Made by a program: the position numbers and the translations under genes | The notes under the pieces: generated by a model | Databases searched by the model: none | What the model saw: only the letters and a program-made list of their open reading frames with translations | Told to the model about the DNA's origin: nothing | Shown: piece by piece, positions 19,001-27,379 of the stretch | Layout: every line of letters begins with the position of its first letter | Numbering within the stretch: position 1 is the stretch's first letter | Assembly (NCBI GenBank): GCA_039029315.1 | Contig: JBCCGK010000091.1 | Location: 1 to 48,353, forward strand | Reading direction: 5' to 3' | Source: JBCCCJ01 sp039029315 | Lineage (GTDB): Bacteria > Bacteroidota > Bacteroidia > J057 | Length of the DNA: 48,353 nt

Positions 19001-20418
19001 ATCCAATCTTGCCGGAATACTATTTGTTGCCGCATGATGAAGAAATTCGGGATGTTCTTGGTTTGGATACTAATCAGAAGTACGGAGTAGCGCATCTGGA
19101 TATCGGAATCAAAGAGCTCGAACCCGGTCAATTGTTGTCCTTGTTGTTCGAAATGGAAGGTGGGACCGGAAACCCCAATTATGATCCGCCGCTGGTGATC
19201 TGGTCCTATCTGGGCAAGGATCAACATGAGTTGGGAGACGAATGGAAACGGTTCCGAGATGATTCAGTGATTCTGGATACCACTTCCACCGATCCCGAAA
19301 ACAAAACCAGCTTGCTCCAATCAGGCTTGATCATCATGACTACGCCGCCAGATATGACGCCCAGGGGAACCACCAATGAAGCTGGCAAGGGGCTATATTG
19401 GATCAGGGCTACCTTGATCGAGGAGTTCGTGGAAGGAGAGCTTGAGCGACGTGTCATCGCTCTTCCCAGCATACAGCGGATCAGTGCCCAAGCAGGGGTA
19501 GCTACCTTTGCCCCACAGGACAACGATCTCTCTCATGTCGAAAACGGATTGGCAGCTGAACAGATCAGCAAACTGCTCAGGCCCGTTCAGACTGTTCGCT
19601 CCGTCCAGCAACCCATGAAGTCAGTAGGAGGGCGCCTGCCAGAGGACAAATTGACCTATTATCGTCGAGTAAGTGAGCGTCTGCGACACAAAGACCGCGC
19701 GATCAATATCTGGGATTATGAGCGACTGATTCTGGAGGCAGATCCTGAAGTTCTGCATGCCAAAGCTATCTCCCATACCTCCAAAGGCTGTGAGATAGAA
19801 CCTGGGCGGGTACTGGTTGCAGTGTTTCCGAATCTGAAAAAGCGACCAGACATCACCCCGCTTACCCCGAGATTCTCTACAGGGAAACTAGAAGCTTTGG
19901 AAGACGTGCTGAGAGAGAGAAGCAACCTATTTCTCTACTGCAAAGAGAATATACAGGTCGTCAATCCCCTCTATGAACCCATTCAGGTCAAAGCTTGTGT
20001 GCGCTTTCGAAGCGGTTTCTCGGGGGCCTTTTATGCCCAGCAACTGAATCAGGAACTTCATGCTTTCCTCGCACCCTGGACACTCAATCAAGAGATTCCA
20101 TTGGAATTTAGTGGCAGAGTTCATCGCTCGAGCATCCTGAATTTCATGGAAGAACGACCGTATGTGGATGTGGTTAGTCATGTAGAGATCTGCCATTTTC
20201 TATTGAATCCCGAGACCAGCTTACCAGAATCTGTTACAGGATATGATATACAAGGAAATCCTCTCCCTGTCCGGTCTGAATGGCTACAAACCCAGACTGC
20301 GCGTTCCGTCCTGACCACTTTTCCTGAAGGACACGATATCCGACTCTGGGGAGAGGACGGCTGTAAAGATTGTCTGGCTGAAGATTTTACCTCTTTTGAT
20401 CGCTGTATTTCATCCTAG
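16090..20418 (+). CDS. gp6/baseplate-J-like wedge protein (Pvc11), enlarged
   Basis: 1442 residues. The C-terminal part (about 1150-1400) contains the baseplate-J-type core (GGRLPEDKLTYYRRVSERLR, then IWDYERLILEADPEVLHAKA). The N-terminal part begins with a wedge-type helical block (RDTKAFLKFAYDYAALLKYY). Between about residues 722 and 884 lies a low-complexity Gly/Leu/Thr/Pro/Phe-rich stretch with repeated TTGLN/TGLNTT units, which is unlike the rest of the protein. PVC and Afp versions are shorter, so this baseplate wedge is probably decorated. It forms the outer ring of the baseplate with the next gene product. There is no signal peptide. Confidence 0.88.
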   Translation: MSCSNFRHPLTHNGTHQSERLHPDLVPENLQIDDRDTKAFLKFAYDYAALLKYYQLSDTVNGNWQCFFSGGALGMLSIISSIDLRAIDAQFCQVELDFWESTESCDPTDREEMILKKYQALIDQIYQIVQTIDKLCKEAPSSLPLKAEIQEMIQKEIVGGLFDNRVQNLLIKLIAFDKANRPQSSQSNEQDPFLKEKYLAFIPSKNNRSACTKSWGLEGLDDYYCITPDDGFIDTQYPDQCKENRTLRALFMKFFQLLSRIVSRAEFYLQQELQNSNAQEPQVSLFLAFIFLFRRLIAQLNQLTEAHLDYYYQQILCSPVKGLTPDQVFVIFELAKGTDSYRLAGGTLLDAGKDANGNKIRYRLDHELVLNKAKVQACQATLLSVNKDRDQYDRLYATSASQEDDNKSRTIHWQDFRPSALETRETAEIGIAISDPILKLAEGTRFIVIHFDVDGQLPTLTTALSDLFKVYVSSDLAEKGWLEVPAANNPGKLEALSSPSDQPNQGLTNNITYGRDANNYLVIHNSYDIVDLSSFSVRFHPGSQTQAAGVEIRILLKKDNFPINLPEIDDPLFQQSLFPLVKIGFDQVLASLLDIKEISNIHIATESAGIEEGIQISNSIGTFTGQDSFPLLGMPVVDSNGNSNGPSYLQRDGSFVSFELEELRGKQVLGMEPFPRFQKPAAPLPNELLYDGQNAIPRFRPRFQLVDQTVGYVSGQLGISSLPHLPHSEFSGYPVGFGDIFTLPPPVLTQSTAPLFGVQTQTGLVPDNTPLAQNPAIQSIFTNSNLLGALSGLNTTQASGIPGLNIPLPPSLTGQSSTTGLNIPPLTGLTGSTGLSGLNTTFLPPGFTGLGSTTGLNTTSFSGIGGTTSFIPLGGGGFGGNQLVLGPCIVYSALRNRNRLTLEYANEVNASDFFNENEPQLTQGVEFRYSSCSDFMTKDGNTIYRKKEFDRYHITPTGYSLINPIDPEEAHPILPEYYLLPHDEEIRDVLGLDTNQKYGVAHLDIGIKELEPGQLLSLLFEMEGGTGNPNYDPPLVIWSYLGKDQHELGDEWKRFRDDSVILDTTSTDPENKTSLLQSGLIIMTTPPDMTPRGTTNEAGKGLYWIRATLIEEFVEGELERRVIALPSIQRISAQAGVATFAPQDNDLSHVENGLAAEQISKLLRPVQTVRSVQQPMKSVGGRLPEDKLTYYRRVSERLRHKDRAINIWDYERLILEADPEVLHAKAISHTSKGCEIEPGRVLVAVFPNLKKRPDITPLTPRFSTGKLEALEDVLRERSNLFLYCKENIQVVNPLYEPIQVKACVRFRSGFSGAFYAQQLNQELHAFLAPWTLNQEIPLEFSGRVHRSSILNFMEERPYVDVVSHVEICHFLLNPETSLPESVTGYDIQGNPLPVRSEWLQTQTARSVLTTFPEGHDIRLWGEDGCKDCLAEDFTSFDRCISS
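18256..18740 (+). repeat. Low-complexity Gly/Thr/Leu/Pro-rich segment inside the gp6-like gene
   Basis: Codons for about residues 722-884 of the wedge protein encode imperfect repeats (SGLNTTQASGIPGLN, TTGLNIPPLTGLTGST, GLGSTTGLNTTSFSG) ending in GGGGFGGN. The DNA repeats are imperfect, so the copies have diverged at the codon level. The product is probably a flexible or extended loop projecting from the baseplate. Confidence 0.75.
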
Positions 20419-20432
20419 AATCCCTTAACAAC

Positions 20433-23400
20433 ATGGATTATCTAAGCACCATTGTTGAAAAAAATAACAAACTACCCGATGTTACCCTGGATTTTGATGC
20501 GCTCAGGGCAGAAGGAACGGCTTATATCGCCCAATTAGGGCATAAGTTATGGACAGATTTCAATGTGCATGATCCCGGCATCACTATGCTGGAAGTGCTT
20601 TGCTTTGCCATCAACGATCTGGCTTATCGGACGGGTTTTTCTATGCCGGATCTATTGGCAGAAAGGGAACCACAACATGCAGAGAAGCAGTTTTTTACTG
20701 CTGCCGAAATTCTGTCCTGCTGTCCAGTAACGCCTCTGGACTTCCGGAAAGTCATGATAGATGTGGAGGGAGTGAAAAATGCCTGGATCTTCAGGGCAGG
20801 GGCTGAGAGCAAACAACTGTATCGGGAGTATTTTGTAGGGAATATCGAGTCGACAGAAGTTTTGAAGGACAAGATGGCCAAGGTTCATAAAATCATTACT
20901 TCCTGGGGAGCAAGGCCCATTCCTATCAGTCAATCTTATTGCGATTTTATTGACAATTTTCAGCTGGATGACTGCCCGGAAAATGAATTGTTATTCGATT
21001 TGCTCACTGAGGAGATGGAGGCCTGCACCATCAAGACAGATTTGACGAAGATCCGGGAGGTTTGGGATACCATAACATCTATTCCTCTAGGAGGTCTTTC
21101 CCCGGCCCAGGTGCGCCAGGAGGTCATCGATGCTCTGAACCAGGGGATAATGGTTACTGCCATTCAAGGGTTTCTCGATACTGTCAAAGCAGAGGTCGGT
21201 TTGCCAGATGAGGTGTTCCCATCTTCCTTTACAAGATTGATGGACTTCAACAAACTTTGGCTAATTGTCAAGGACTTTGTCATTCCAGCTCCTATGCCCA
21301 CTGATTTGGCGGATGCTCAAGTAGCTATAGAATCCGCAGCACAAACTGTATTGACAGATAATGATATTACTGATTCTGCTCCTTATTCAGAGCAAATCAG
21401 CTTTCTCGTTGGTTTACACAACAACACAAGCACAAATTTGACACCAGATAACATTGGTTTATTGGGTGTCTTTTTGCCGAAAGTGCTGACCAACAATCCT
21501 GCAGATCTGGCCACTCCCTGCCTTCCACAGATCAACTTGATCATAGATAGCTTGTATGATGGAACGGGCAATTTAGTGGCACCTGACTTGTCTGACATTT
21601 CCCTGGCCATGGATCTCCTGCTGGACAAGCAACATCATTTTTTGACAAATCCTCCTATTCTTGACCAATATATCACCATCGAAGAGGATACTATCTTTGA
21701 TTCCTTGATCAATAGTATGATAGGATTTGACGATCTGCAAAGCCTTCTAAATCTTCAAATCATTTTCAATCTGAACATCGATATTGGGTTGACTGGAACG
21801 GAGATTGGAAATCGACTAGAGGAATATGGATATGATCGAGCCGATTTTGGGACAGTCATTGATTTTGTTGTTACTCATCTGGCCTCTGCTTCTGCAGAAC
21901 ATGTGACGGCTGTTCAGGAGTTTCTCAACAACATTCTCACAACTGACAATGTCCTGGTAATGTCAGACAGGGACTTCTTATCTCTCTTGACAACGCCTTA
22001 TACCTCAGGAGGATTTAGTTTTCCTGGTATTCCTGATGAAGACAAGCAGGAGATTGTCAAACAACTCACCAAAGATCCCACAGACAATCCCTACCTGATT
22101 CAGCAGGATCCAGGGGGATTGAAAAATAATCTTACGGATATCTGGACAAAAGTTACAGCAAATCCCGCTATAGTTTTTCTGCCATCTGACACCCAAGAAT
22201 CAGCCAGGAAAAAGATTCTGGAGAAAGATTCCTCTATTGATGAGAAAAAGCTTGCCCCCTTCCTCTGGATATTTGCCTGTCAATTGAGTGGAAATAATGG
22301 GAGTCAAGTGCTGAAAACAAATCTGGATAAGTTGTTAGTTGATTTGGATAATCTTCAACAAACTGGCCAGGATCTCAGCATGGAGGGCAAAGTACTCTAT
22401 GGATTGCTAGAACAATATGAACTGACAGCCTATGAACAGGAAGTCCTCGACATGATCCATGCGTTTCGTTTGCCAGGAAAAAGGGTGAGAAGTATCTCTG
22501 AGCTGAATGCCATCAATAGTGCGCTGGGCACTTTGGCTGTGACCACCTTCCTGCCGAATCTGTCAGAAGAATCCCTTTGCAATGCCATCAAAGGATTATT
22601 TGCCACAACTGATCCAGACGAATTGAAGCAGCTGCTGTGCGATCTTCTGATCTGCTGGCGAATTGTTTTCTGTGAACCGGAAGATCTTCCCGCCAGTCTT
22701 GATCCTGAGTCTGTCGTTCTGAACGGGCTATACAACATCTGCCTGGATCTGGAAGACCACATTGCTCCATCAGACCTTATTCAAGTAGATGAAATCAAAA
22801 CGGCCGTTCGTGAACAGCTGTGTACCTACCGCAATCTGGCAGAAGATTTCTGTGACATAGAGGTAGTAGGTGTCAAGCCTGTCTGTATCGAAGCGAAGAT
22901 CTCGGTTGCAGCAAATGCGGATGAGAATCAGGTCTATGCTGACACCTTGTATCGGATTCAGGAATTGTTGGCAACTGCCCCCGAATTCCGTAGCCTGCAA
23001 GAATTGTTGGCAATGGGACTGAGTTGTGATGAAATATTCAATGGTCCCTTGCTGGAGCATGGATTTTTACTCGATGAAGAGGTAGACGGAGCTGGCTTGA
23101 GGCGTGTCATCTATAGTTCGGATATCTACCAGGAAATCATGGATGTAGAAGGGGTAATTGGAGTTACATGTCTGAAAATAACTCTTTGCCGGGAAGAGGA
23201 TCAGGTATGCGCCTACGACAATGAGTGGTGCCTGGATATCTGTCAAAAAGAACAGGCAAAAGCGGATGGCGAACTTATCCAGCAAGCAATAAGTGAAGGC
23301 GAGGACCCCAATGCTGTCAACAAATATGATGCAGCCATCACGTGTAAATTCAAGCCTCTTCTGGACGAGAAATCTTCCAGGATATGTATTCAAAAGAGTG

Positions 23401-25178
23401 GGGTCATCGTGCCTGTAGATCTGCAAGAGGTGGAAGAAAAACTCGAACTGATTCGTCTGCTCAACAGGCGACCCCCGATCAGTGAGGAGAAAGATGTTGC
23501 AGTTCCAGTTGGTCTGTATAGAAATCTGCATCAATACCAAAGCATACAAGAAGATTTTCCCAAAGTCTATCGGGTAGCAGAGGGTCAGATTGCGCCTTCT
23601 CTGCCATCAGCAGAGAAAGCGATGGCCAAACAGCTCAAGGCCTACTTGACCTTTTTCGATCAATTGTTGGCGAATTATCTCGCACAGTTGGCAGCCTTGA
23701 AAGACAGTTTGTCTGTCAGCCAATCTGCTGATGGGCCGGTTCTTCCATTTGGTTCTATCATGGGGCTGGACCCAGGCATCGATGCCTTGTTCTTTGAGAT
23801 GTACCAACGATCAGAAGAAGGACTGAAGCTGCTGAAAGGCCATGTTGCAGATGATTTGTTCGATAGCCTCTCAGGGATGTCTGATTTTCCTCCTCAACAC
23901 AAACAAGCCTTTCTGAATCAAATCTCAAGAGCCGTAGGGCGAGAGCTGGAAATCACTGAACGAAAAGTCTTGCTGTATCGATTCCACCTCCCGGACTACT
24001 ATGCCCAGCAGTTGGCAGGCATGGTCGAGAATGATTGGCAGCGACATCAACGGAGAAGCAAAATTCTGGATCATCTGATTGCCAGATTTGGAGAGCAGTT
24101 TACAGGCTATGCCTTATCCTTGTTCCAGGCCTGCCCAGATGACCCCTGCAAATTGTCCAAGGTTCGATTGAATGAGCGCCTATTGAGGTGTAAGACAGAG
24201 TTTCTCCAAAGTATCCCCCTCATTGGTAGCCATAGAGGAAAAGGAATGAATTACAAGGCAGAAGATTGCCTCAAAGAAGAAAAATTCTGGAAAACAGACA
24301 ATGTAGCAGGCATGAAAAAGCGTGTCAGCCGATTGCTCTGCCTCAACCAAGGCGATCGGGTGCAACTGAGCTGTCCATCAAAAGTAGATGTGATTAAGGA
24401 TGTGCAAAAGGATCGCCGAAGTTTTCGCTGGATGGTCCTGTCCAATGAATATGAAGCCAATGACCCGCAGAGCACCGTTTTCCTCAGAGGCATAAAAGAA
24501 TACACCCTGAGAAGCAAAGGCAAACGAGAATGGGAAAAAATTCGACAAGCCCTGCCCGAAGCGGACACAATGGTAGAAGATGGGACTGACCGGCGGAGAT
24601 TGACCATTACGCATGCGGATCAGTACTCCCTGGAGTTGTTGAGTGAAAAAGGAGCAGTGCTGGCAAAGAGTCAGTCCTTCGACAGGGTTGAGGAAGCTGA
24701 GAAGCTGCGAGAGCTCCTGCTGGCGCATATCTTCCCGGATGATTGCACGACAGAAGGCTTTCATGTGGTAGAGCATCTCTTGCTGCGCCCGATGTCCAAG
24801 GATGTCCCCTCTCTCAATCCGATGGATCTCTGTGGGTGTAAAATCAACGATCCCTATTCTTTCTGGATCAGTGTGGTGGCATTGGATTCCTGGAATCGAT
24901 GTTCCATCGAGAGTGGAGCAAGAGCATTGTTTGAGCAGACCGTCAGGATGGAAACCCCTGCACATATTGGCATCTGCTTCTTATGGCTTGATGGAAAAAA
25001 TATGCACCGATTTGAGCATGCCTACAAAAACTGGCTGTACGATCAAGCCAGAAGAGAAGCAGACGACTGCCAAATCGAAGAGAGCCTGACTACCCTGGTG
25101 GAGGTGATGAACGACTTGCTGGGACAAAAAGCCTGTCCTCCTAGATGTGTGGAAGAAGAACCAGATTGCTGTGAGTAA
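20433..25178 (+). CDS. Very large baseplate wedge protein (Pvc12-like)
   Basis: 1581 residues, much longer than Pvc12/Afp12 (about 950-1000). Residues 1-185 are typical of the family (ALRAEGTAYIAQLGHKLWTD, FNVHDPGITMLEVLCFAIND, LAYRTGF). The conserved domain resumes at about 775 (KTAVREQLCTYRNLAEDFCD) and runs to the end, with a Cys-rich region (YDNEWCLDICQKE; a final CPPRCVEEEPDCCE) and LKAYLTFFDQLLANYLAQLA. The intervening ~580 residues are Asp/Asn/Leu/Thr-rich and look like an inserted helical domain. It pairs with the gp6-like protein to build the wedge. The start at 20433 is 14 bp after the previous stop, and the N-terminal motif fixes it. Confidence 0.88.
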   Translation: MDYLSTIVEKNNKLPDVTLDFDALRAEGTAYIAQLGHKLWTDFNVHDPGITMLEVLCFAINDLAYRTGFSMPDLLAEREPQHAEKQFFTAAEILSCCPVTPLDFRKVMIDVEGVKNAWIFRAGAESKQLYREYFVGNIESTEVLKDKMAKVHKIITSWGARPIPISQSYCDFIDNFQLDDCPENELLFDLLTEEMEACTIKTDLTKIREVWDTITSIPLGGLSPAQVRQEVIDALNQGIMVTAIQGFLDTVKAEVGLPDEVFPSSFTRLMDFNKLWLIVKDFVIPAPMPTDLADAQVAIESAAQTVLTDNDITDSAPYSEQISFLVGLHNNTSTNLTPDNIGLLGVFLPKVLTNNPADLATPCLPQINLIIDSLYDGTGNLVAPDLSDISLAMDLLLDKQHHFLTNPPILDQYITIEEDTIFDSLINSMIGFDDLQSLLNLQIIFNLNIDIGLTGTEIGNRLEEYGYDRADFGTVIDFVVTHLASASAEHVTAVQEFLNNILTTDNVLVMSDRDFLSLLTTPYTSGGFSFPGIPDEDKQEIVKQLTKDPTDNPYLIQQDPGGLKNNLTDIWTKVTANPAIVFLPSDTQESARKKILEKDSSIDEKKLAPFLWIFACQLSGNNGSQVLKTNLDKLLVDLDNLQQTGQDLSMEGKVLYGLLEQYELTAYEQEVLDMIHAFRLPGKRVRSISELNAINSALGTLAVTTFLPNLSEESLCNAIKGLFATTDPDELKQLLCDLLICWRIVFCEPEDLPASLDPESVVLNGLYNICLDLEDHIAPSDLIQVDEIKTAVREQLCTYRNLAEDFCDIEVVGVKPVCIEAKISVAANADENQVYADTLYRIQELLATAPEFRSLQELLAMGLSCDEIFNGPLLEHGFLLDEEVDGAGLRRVIYSSDIYQEIMDVEGVIGVTCLKITLCREEDQVCAYDNEWCLDICQKEQAKADGELIQQAISEGEDPNAVNKYDAAITCKFKPLLDEKSSRICIQKSGVIVPVDLQEVEEKLELIRLLNRRPPISEEKDVAVPVGLYRNLHQYQSIQEDFPKVYRVAEGQIAPSLPSAEKAMAKQLKAYLTFFDQLLANYLAQLAALKDSLSVSQSADGPVLPFGSIMGLDPGIDALFFEMYQRSEEGLKLLKGHVADDLFDSLSGMSDFPPQHKQAFLNQISRAVGRELEITERKVLLYRFHLPDYYAQQLAGMVENDWQRHQRRSKILDHLIARFGEQFTGYALSLFQACPDDPCKLSKVRLNERLLRCKTEFLQSIPLIGSHRGKGMNYKAEDCLKEEKFWKTDNVAGMKKRVSRLLCLNQGDRVQLSCPSKVDVIKDVQKDRRSFRWMVLSNEYEANDPQSTVFLRGIKEYTLRSKGKREWEKIRQALPEADTMVEDGTDRRRLTITHADQYSLELLSEKGAVLAKSQSFDRVEEAEKLRELLLAHIFPDDCTTEGFHVVEHLLLRPMSKDVPSLNPMDLCGCKINDPYSFWISVVALDSWNRCSIESGARALFEQTVRMETPAHIGICFLWLDGKNMHRFEHAYKNWLYDQARREADDCQIEESLTTLVEVMNDLLGQKACPPRCVEEEPDCCE

Positions 25179-25219
25179 TTCCTAATCATTCGTGAACCTC
25201 TTATTTAGCTATTTTGACT

Positions 25220-27379
25220 ATGTTCGGACGGAAGAACCTGTATGAACTTGCCCGCAAAGCCAATGGGATCGGGATTGTTTGTGGCCTGGAAATCCTGCTT
25301 GACCCCAACTGTATCCTGACGATTACCAAAGGGTATGGGATTACTTCCAAAGGAATCATTGTGGAGTTTCCTGAGAAGCAGTACAAATACTATAAACCTT
25401 ATGAAAAAAAGGTAAAAGGTCTCATTCCTGATTCTGCTGATCACATAGAGGTATGGGAATTGATTCCAGAATTTGAACAGTCCTCCATCCCCCTCACCCC
25501 CCAAACGCTTGGGGAGGCGCGCTTCATAGATGGCAAGGTCGTGCTCCTGTATGTGGAAAAACCGGAACAGGGAAAAGTAGTCCCTTTGGTCATAGACAGA
25601 CAAGAGCTATGGTCCTTACTCAGGCAGTCCAACAAACTGGACCCTGAATGTTTGCCACTCGAGGGAGCAGAGCCAGATAATGTTGACTTGTTCGAGGAGG
25701 AAGAGGACGATTTTCCCAGCGGCTCAGCCTTGTATTGCACAACGCACCGAACACTCGCACTCAGCCCCATCTCCATGATGCGTTTTGGCTTTGCTACAGA
25801 TGAGTCGGACTGCAAGCCAGAAGATCGTGAATTCAAGCTGAAAACAGCAGATGCAGATGGCGTCTTTGCAGAGTACAAGATGATCATTTTGGATGCCCTC
25901 AAGAAATTGAAAAAAGGGCTGAAGGATCTACATACGGATGCCTTCCTGGATTTGATCCCGGAACAACAAAGATTCTATCTGGAGAAGTACTTCTTTTATC
26001 TTCAGGGAAAACGACTGAATACATTTTTTGACGAGACCGATGACCGAAAAAACTACATACAACTATTCCATGATTTAGTTAAGGATCTGCTTCGCACCTA
26101 CAATGAATTGGTGGAGGCCCTCTGTCATCTGATGGCTGATTGTTGTCCTGATGTGGATCTTTTTCCCTGTCATCTGTTATTAGGAGAAATACAGGAAGAC
26201 ATTCACTTTGGCCCATCTGTCTTTCGTCATCATTTTCGTCAGCCGCCCATCTACAATCACAACCAGGACCGCTTTGAAAAGATCCGCTTCCTCCATTGGC
26301 GGATGGCGATCCAGATCAAGAACTTCTATATTCCTTATGTAGAAGAAACAGAGATGGCAGAGAGCCACTATACCCAAATCGAAAAAAACGATGAACCGCC
26401 TGAACTGATCCAACCCCAGGCCGATCCGCATACAGCAGATCAGATCCGAATTACCCTCAGCTATTCCCTGGACAGACCGCTGGGAGAACAGGCCATCCCC
26501 TTTTACTATCATGTCTCCAATGAAGCCCAGTCCATGCATCGATACTGGAGCTATGAAGCCGTGAAATGTTGCCGAACGCATAACTTGCTTTCCTATCATG
26601 CTGAGATGGAAGACAGTTATACCCATCATTGTTCGACTGAACGGCCCTTGGCATATCAGGATTTTCCCCATTCCTTTTACCGGATTGAAGGGGTAATAGG
26701 ACAAAAAATTGTGGCTTCCAATCTGGTCCTTCAAAGATTGATCGACCTTCGGATTCGCTTCAATCTGGGCTTTGAGGTCCTGTTGGTGAATACGACTACA
26801 TTTTTTAATGATTATGAATCTGACCAGGATTGGCAAATTGCAGGCTTGGACCCGGTAGGGGATGGACTTCAATACCTTGGGGCTGAACATATCGGTGGAA
26901 TCGTTCAAGGTGGTACCTATGTCTTGCTTATTGAGGATGGTCCAGAACCTGCTATTATTGGGGATTTTTGGATTCCGCACTGTTGTGTATCCTTATCGGC
27001 AGCTGCTATCTTTTATCCGCCAGAAGCGCCACCTATAGAATCTCACCTATCAAAGCCTCTTTCTGCCAAAGAAAAACTGATTGCGCAAAAGAAGGGGGGA
27101 CTGATCCAGCCTGTTGGTACCAAGGCAGAAAAAGAGCTCAAAGAAATCTACAGTCTTGGACCTCAATCCCAGGAGTATTTGAAATCCAGGGGAATCCAAA
27201 ACGTCCGGGATCTGGCAGCAATGACAGTGGATGATCTCAAGGCGATGATGAAACAGGCCAGTGTCAAATCCGTGCAAAATGTCCGTATCCGAAAGTGGAT
27301 CGCACAAGCCATTTTGTTGCGGGATGGCAAATTAGGTGAATTCCAGCAACTTAAAGACCAACTCAAACAATCCAAATGA
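25220..27379 (+). CDS. eCIS-linked 719-residue protein of unknown function (Pvc13 position)
   Basis: The ATG at 25220 is preferred to the TTG at 25214. It lies between the wedge and tape-measure genes, where PVC/Afp encode the tail fibre Pvc13, but it lacks fibre-like beta-repeat or collagen-like sequence. The N-terminus (KANGIGIVCGLEILLDP, then ITKGYGITSKGIIVEFPEK) resembles a module of baseplate and fibre-base proteins that reads GxGVVxGLxV followed by a VxPGxA(I/V) strand. The middle (about 200-600) is helical and His/Tyr-rich. The C-terminal ~80 residues (EIYSLGPQSQEYLKSRGIQN, then LAAMTVDDLKAMM) look like a helix-hairpin-helix repeat. The 3' end overlaps the next gene by ATGA. It could be a fibre-base, cage or wedge component; the function is not established. 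Confidence 0.7.
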   Translation: MFGRKNLYELARKANGIGIVCGLEILLDPNCILTITKGYGITSKGIIVEFPEKQYKYYKPYEKKVKGLIPDSADHIEVWELIPEFEQSSIPLTPQTLGEARFIDGKVVLLYVEKPEQGKVVPLVIDRQELWSLLRQSNKLDPECLPLEGAEPDNVDLFEEEEDDFPSGSALYCTTHRTLALSPISMMRFGFATDESDCKPEDREFKLKTADADGVFAEYKMIILDALKKLKKGLKDLHTDAFLDLIPEQQRFYLEKYFFYLQGKRLNTFFDETDDRKNYIQLFHDLVKDLLRTYNELVEALCHLMADCCPDVDLFPCHLLLGEIQEDIHFGPSVFRHHFRQPPIYNHNQDRFEKIRFLHWRMAIQIKNFYIPYVEETEMAESHYTQIEKNDEPPELIQPQADPHTADQIRITLSYSLDRPLGEQAIPFYYHVSNEAQSMHRYWSYEAVKCCRTHNLLSYHAEMEDSYTHHCSTERPLAYQDFPHSFYRIEGVIGQKIVASNLVLQRLIDLRIRFNLGFEVLLVNTTTFFNDYESDQDWQIAGLDPVGDGLQYLGAEHIGGIVQGGTYVLLIEDGPEPAIIGDFWIPHCCVSLSAAAIFYPPEAPPIESHLSKPLSAKEKLIAQKKGGLIQPVGTKAEKELKEIYSLGPQSQEYLKSRGIQNVRDLAAMTVDDLKAMMKQASVKSVQNVRIRKWIAQAILLRDGKLGEFQQLKDQLKQSK

